Source: an uncultured Eubacteriales bacterium | GTDB taxonomy: Bacteria; Bacillota; Clostridia; Oscillospirales; Acutalibacteraceae | Length of the DNA stretch: 64,000 nt | NCBI GenBank assembly: GCA_934445015.1 | Contig: CAKSDJ010000001.1 | Span: 18,686-82,685 of the forward strand | Direction of reading: 5' to 3' | In this document: positions 61,472 to 64,000 of the stretch, piece by piece | Layout: the number at the start of each line of letters is the position of its first letter | How positions within the stretch are numbered: position 1 is the first letter of the stretch | The notes under the pieces: generated by a model | What the model saw: only the letters and a program-made list of their open reading frames with translations | Told to the model about the DNA's origin: nothing | The model's database searches: none | Made by a program: the position numbers and the translations under genes

Positions 61472-62326
61472 ATGCACACTATTGCAGAGAAAAAATTACT
61501 TATGTTAAAACCCGACGACATTATACCAAACGCAAACCAGCCGCGAAAGTTTTTTGATGAGTATGAACTTCAGACACTCGCAGATTCAATATCGGTGAGC
61601 GGGATAATACAGCCACTCACCGTAAGAAAAGGAGAAAGCGGAAAATACATACTCATATCAGGTGAGCGCAGACTGCGTGCCGCCAAAATTGCCGGCCTGC
61701 GGCGTGTGCCGTGCGTGCTGCACCGCACCGATGAAACCACGGCGGCGCTGTATTCGCTTGTTGAAAATATGCAGCGTTCGGACCTTAATTATTTTGAGGA
61801 AGCCGAGGCAATCCAAAGACTTATAACCGACTTTGCGCTTACGCAATCCGAAGTGTCGGCGCGGCTCGGAATGGCTAATTCAACCGTCAGCAATAAATTA
61901 AGACTTTTAAAATTGTCGCCCGAAATCAAAAATCGCCTGACCGCGTCAAATCTTACCGAAAGGCACGCCCGTGCGCTTTTAAGATTACCGGCAGAGCAGC
62001 GCGACGAAGTTCTTGATAAAATAATCGCAGAGGGATTAGGACTTTACCAGGCAGAAGAACTTATAAACAACATTTTAAACCCCGAACCCTGTGAATGCGA
62101 AAGCGACGCCTGCGATGAACACGAGGACAAACTTATCAAGCCTATAAGAAAATCGTCGATAGGCGATATAAAACTGTTTTCAAACAGTCTTTCAAAACTG
62201 CTTGTTACAATGCAAAACGCAGGCATTTCGGCTAATTCAAAAAAGCATGAAACCGATAAATATATCGAATATAAGGTTCGTATTTTTAAAAATGCTCCGC
62301 AATATGACCAGCTTAAAATATGTTAA
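61472..62326 (+). CDS. noc: ParB-family nucleoid occlusion protein Noc
   Basis: The 284-residue protein has the CTP/ParB domain (NQPRKFFDEYELQTLADSI, SGERRLRAAKIAG, LVENMQRSDLNYFEEAEA), the helix-turn-helix LTQSEVSARLGMANSTVSNKLRLL and a C-terminal dimer part. Noc and ParB are paralogues; the position directly after rsmG and absence of parA favours Noc, which blocks division over the nucleoid. SD AAGGAGG precedes the ATG. No parS or Noc-binding site was recognised nearby. Confidence 0.9.
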   Translation: MHTIAEKKLLMLKPDDIIPNANQPRKFFDEYELQTLADSISVSGIIQPLTVRKGESGKYILISGERRLRAAKIAGLRRVPCVLHRTDETTAALYSLVENMQRSDLNYFEEAEAIQRLITDFALTQSEVSARLGMANSTVSNKLRLLKLSPEIKNRLTASNLTERHARALLRLPAEQRDEVLDKIIAEGLGLYQAEELINNILNPEPCECESDACDEHEDKLIKPIRKSSIGDIKLFSNSLSKLLVTMQNAGISANSKKHETDKYIEYKVRIFKNAPQYDQLKIC

Positions 62327-62433
62327 AATTCCGTGCCGGCGTCTTACGTCCCCTTAGGCGCAGGCAAGGGTTTTAAATAGCCTGACGGCAAGGAATAATT
62401 GCCGTCGAAGGCATCCCCACCATATTCATCCCC
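62327..62433. other. intergenic segment with a protein-like minus-strand frame
   Basis: The 107 bases after noc contain a short inverted repeat GACGGCAA/TTGCCGTC. On the minus strand the region, together with the hairpin at 62434-62473, reads through without stop for about 45 codons and ends at a TAA. Its residues are unusually protein-like (ending LPSGYLKPLPAPKGT). There is no start codon with a ribosome binding site, and the frame differs from that of the upstream DUF2304 gene. It may be a gene remnant, an intergenic repeat family or chance. Confidence 0.3.
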
Positions 62434-62473
62434 ATACACAGACAACCCCTCTTGCGAGGGGTTGTCTGTGTAT
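62434..62473. terminator. 18-bp perfect hairpin between noc and DUF2304
   Basis: Each arm is ATACACAGACAACCCCTC or its complement, and the loop is TTGC. It is the longest perfect stem in the window. It sits between converging genes and is followed by T-rich sequence on the plus strand, so it probably terminates both. Confidence 0.85.
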
Positions 62474-62476
62474 TTA

Positions 62477-62815
62477 TCATATTTCTTTTTTCTCGTTGTC
62501 AATTGCATATTTTTGTGCAAATTTTACCAACTTATCTTCTACCTTTGCAAGCCTTGCGTCAAGCAAAAATATTTTGATGAACAGCAAAAATATTATTGCG
62601 ACAAAAATAAAGTTTGACGGTGCCTCAAAACCTATTGTTGATGAAAGCCAATAAACCGCTTTCGGAAATATGCTCATCAATAAAAGAAGCAGACAAAAAA
62701 CAAGCCAATACAATGTATCGCCGATTTTAAACTGTGACTTTTTGATTTTTTTGAATACAAAAACGAGCGTGACAACGCTTGAAAAAATCAGAGTAATTAT
62801 CAAGCCTCTATTCAT
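62477..62815 (-). CDS. DUF2304 membrane protein
   Basis: The 112-residue product has three hydrophobic segments (about 4-22, 33-52, 60-85) and a C-terminal amphipathic helix DARLAKVEDKLVKFAQKYA, the usual DUF2304 plan. The family occurs beside DPM1-type glycosyltransferases in surface-glycan loci; the role is unknown. ATG 62815 follows AAAGGGG and is 5 bases after the GT2 stop. Confidence 0.88.
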   Translation of the reverse strand: MNRGLIITLIFSSVVTLVFVFKKIKKSQFKIGDTLYWLVFCLLLLLMSIFPKAVYWLSSTIGFEAPSNFIFVAIIFLLFIKIFLLDARLAKVEDKLVKFAQKYAIDNEKKEI

Positions 62816-62820
62816 TTTGC

Positions 62821-63504
62821 TTACCCCTTTCTGAACCACTGTAAAATCAGGATCGAAATAAACATTCTGAGCATATAATTTGTCGCGTTTGCAAAATTGA
62901 GATAACTTTCACCGGCGATACGGTCGTGCATTTCAACCTGAACTTCCTTAAAAGATGAACCTGACCTTATAAGCAGTGCCACCGTGTCGGGTTCGGGGCC
63001 CATATCCGCCGCAAATGCCAATTTTTTTATAATTGTTCTGTCAAACATTCTCATACCCGACGTAGGGTCTTTTATTGTTTTTCCGGTTGTCATTTTTATC
63101 GCAAACTGTATAAGGTTGCTGCCAAGCATTCTGAGTGACTTCGGCTTTTTTTCATCTACAAAGCGCGAGCCTATCACTATGCTGCAGCCTTTTTCAACCT
63201 CGTCAGCCATTTTTTGTATATATTTAGGGTCGTGCTGACCGTCGCCGTCAAACTGGATAGCAACATCATAATCATTTTTATAGGCAAACAGCATACCTGT
63301 CTGAACCGCTGCGGCAAGACCCAGATTTACGGGATGGCTTACAAAATGATATCCCCTGTTTATACATATCTCTTCAGTATTGTCACGCGAACCGTCATTC
63401 ACAATAAGATAGTCATATTGCGGACATTCGCGTTTTACGGTTGTTATGACACGCTCTATGTTTTCGCCCTCGTTATACGCCGGAATAATTATAAGAACCT
63501 TCAA
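62821..63504 (-). CDS. family 2 glycosyltransferase (polyprenol-phosphate sugar transferase-like)
   Basis: The 227-residue GT2 has IIIPAYNEGENIERVI, the nucleotide-sugar motif YDYLIVNDGSRDNT, DVAIQFDGDGQHDP, and DPTSGMRMFDR. It lacks membrane helices at the end, as in DPM1-like enzymes that make polyprenyl-phospho sugars. The start is TTG at 63504, 8 bases after GGAGG. It works with the neighbouring DUF2304 and GT genes on surface glycan synthesis. Confidence 0.93.
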   Translation of the reverse strand: MKVLIIIPAYNEGENIERVITTVKRECPQYDYLIVNDGSRDNTEEICINRGYHFVSHPVNLGLAAAVQTGMLFAYKNDYDVAIQFDGDGQHDPKYIQKMADEVEKGCSIVIGSRFVDEKKPKSLRMLGSNLIQFAIKMTTGKTIKDPTSGMRMFDRTIIKKLAFAADMGPEPDTVALLIRSGSSFKEVQVEMHDRIAGESYLNFANATNYMLRMFISILILQWFRKG

Positions 63505-63542
63505 TTTTATCCTCCGTTAATTTTTTAATTGGATTTATCCGA

Positions 63543-64000
63543 TTAAATATTATTACTTTTTTCGCTGTTGGAATAAATTTTGACTAAAAATTCCGCTATG
63601 AACCGAGGCCAGAATTTCAAAAACATATCATAGTCTTCTTTTGAGCGCACGTTGTCGCCGATTATTTCGGTAGTGGCAGATTCATTGTGTATGCGGTGGC
63701 ACATAAGCGGCTGTTTGTTATACACAAAAGAGCCTTTTTTGCGCGACTGAATTTCCCACTGCTGCCAGTCTATATTGCTCAAATAATCGTTGGTAAACGG
63801 GCTGTCGCCGACTTTTTGTTTAACAAACGTAACCGAGGGGCAACATATTGGGCACCCTAATGAGAGTATTCTTCTGCGAACCCAACGGCTTGTCCCGAGC
63901 CGCCTTATTTTAAGCGGTGACAACATAAACATTTTGACTTTTAAAAGCGTATTGTCATAAACTTTTTTACCGTTTCGCAATTCGCCGTATGAGCAAAAAT
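63543..64000 (-). CDS. glycosyltransferase, C-terminal part (5' end beyond the window)
   Basis: The reading frame stays open to the window edge (152 codons visible), so the TTG at 63980 is not the true start. It resembles the C-terminal half of a family 2 glycosyltransferase that adds surface sugars: FCSYGELRNGKKVYDN, GCPICCPSVTFVK, and MCHRIHNESATTEIIGDNVRSKEDYDMF. The catalytic N-terminus is not in the window. It is 39 bases from the next GT2 gene. Confidence 0.75.
   Translation of the reverse strand, partial: FCSYGELRNGKKVYDNTLLKVKMFMLSPLKIRRLGTSRWVRRRILSLGCPICCPSVTFVKQKVGDSPFTNDYLSNIDWQQWEIQSRKKGSFVYNKQPLMCHRIHNESATTEIIGDNVRSKEDYDMFLKFWPRFIAEFLVKIYSNSEKSNNI

Overview
The window looks like a chromosomal segment of a Gram-positive, spore-forming Clostridia-type bacterium. 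The best guess is a gut Oscillospirales/Ruminococcaceae-like lineage, a placement inferred from gene content and not tested by alignment. Supporting signs are a SpoIID-type fragment at the left edge, a Firmicutes L10 leader, a T-box leader on pheST, the FakA/Asp23, YmdB, IreB and Noc families, Rex/PerR redox regulators with rubrerythrin, a CpsB/C/D-type tyrosine kinase module, purine-rich Shine-Dalgarno sites and clear TTGACA/TATAAT promoters. Several genes appear to start with TTG (rplJ, the 5729 membrane protein, fakA, the oligopeptide-binding lipoprotein, engB, rsmA and a GT2). No tRNA, rRNA, transposase, integrase, phage gene or CRISPR array was seen.

Layout. 1-1.4 kb: end of a SpoIID-like gene, then L10 leader-rplJ-rplL. 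1.4-5.6 kb: exported proteins on the minus strand, namely an anchored protein with 12-residue repeats and a coupled 19-codon upstream ORF, a secreted caspase/CHAT-like protein with two repeat domains, and a GHL10-type lipoprotein. 5.7-8.8 kb: a small membrane protein, an ACT-domain protein and a UPF0210 protein, then a promoter and hairpin-rich leader ahead of a pnuC-type transporter gene broken by a frameshift at an A8 run. 8.9-14.6 kb (minus): two Gfo/Idh/MocA oxidoreductases, two paralogous AraC regulators and an ABC exporter. 14.6-21.1 kb (minus): recG-fakA-asp23, an oligopeptide-binding lipoprotein and ymdB. 21.4-27.4 kb (plus): rplM-rpsI, then a sugar operon of nagB, a hexosamine kinase, an aldose epimerase and a GH78 rhamnosidase. 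27.5-41.5 kb (minus): housekeeping genes (AlkD-like, engB, lon, a lipoprotein, pncB, argS, ywiB, murI, ireB, T-box-pheS-pheT, rsmA). 41.6-43.3 kb (plus): an unknown protein with an SPFH protein.

43.5-49.7 kb is a redox block. perR-rbr and rex are divergent, each with a palindromic operator at its own promoter. Beside them a five-gene minus-strand oxidoreductase operon (cytoplasmic flavodoxin, CMD-cupin fusion, aldo/keto reductase, iron-sulfur flavoprotein-like reductase, lipid-anchored flavodoxin) faces a divergent LysR regulator. 49.8-57.2 kb (minus): a laccase-domain protein, the PHP phosphatase/tyrosine kinase/Wzz capsule-control trio, a D,D-carboxypeptidase, a TPM-LemA pair, and a PLP aminotransferase with an Lrp regulator. 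57.3-62.3 kb (plus): mnmE-mnmG-rsmG-noc, an order usually found near oriC. The right end (minus) holds DUF2304 and glycosyltransferase genes of a surface-glycan locus that runs out of the window.

Most of the segment is conserved core genome. The less ordinary parts are the secreted caspase-like protein with Spo0A-box-like sites upstream, the leader and frameshift of pnuC, the lipoprotein flavodoxin operon, the palindrome inside the capsule-kinase promoter, and the protein-like intergenic stretch after noc.
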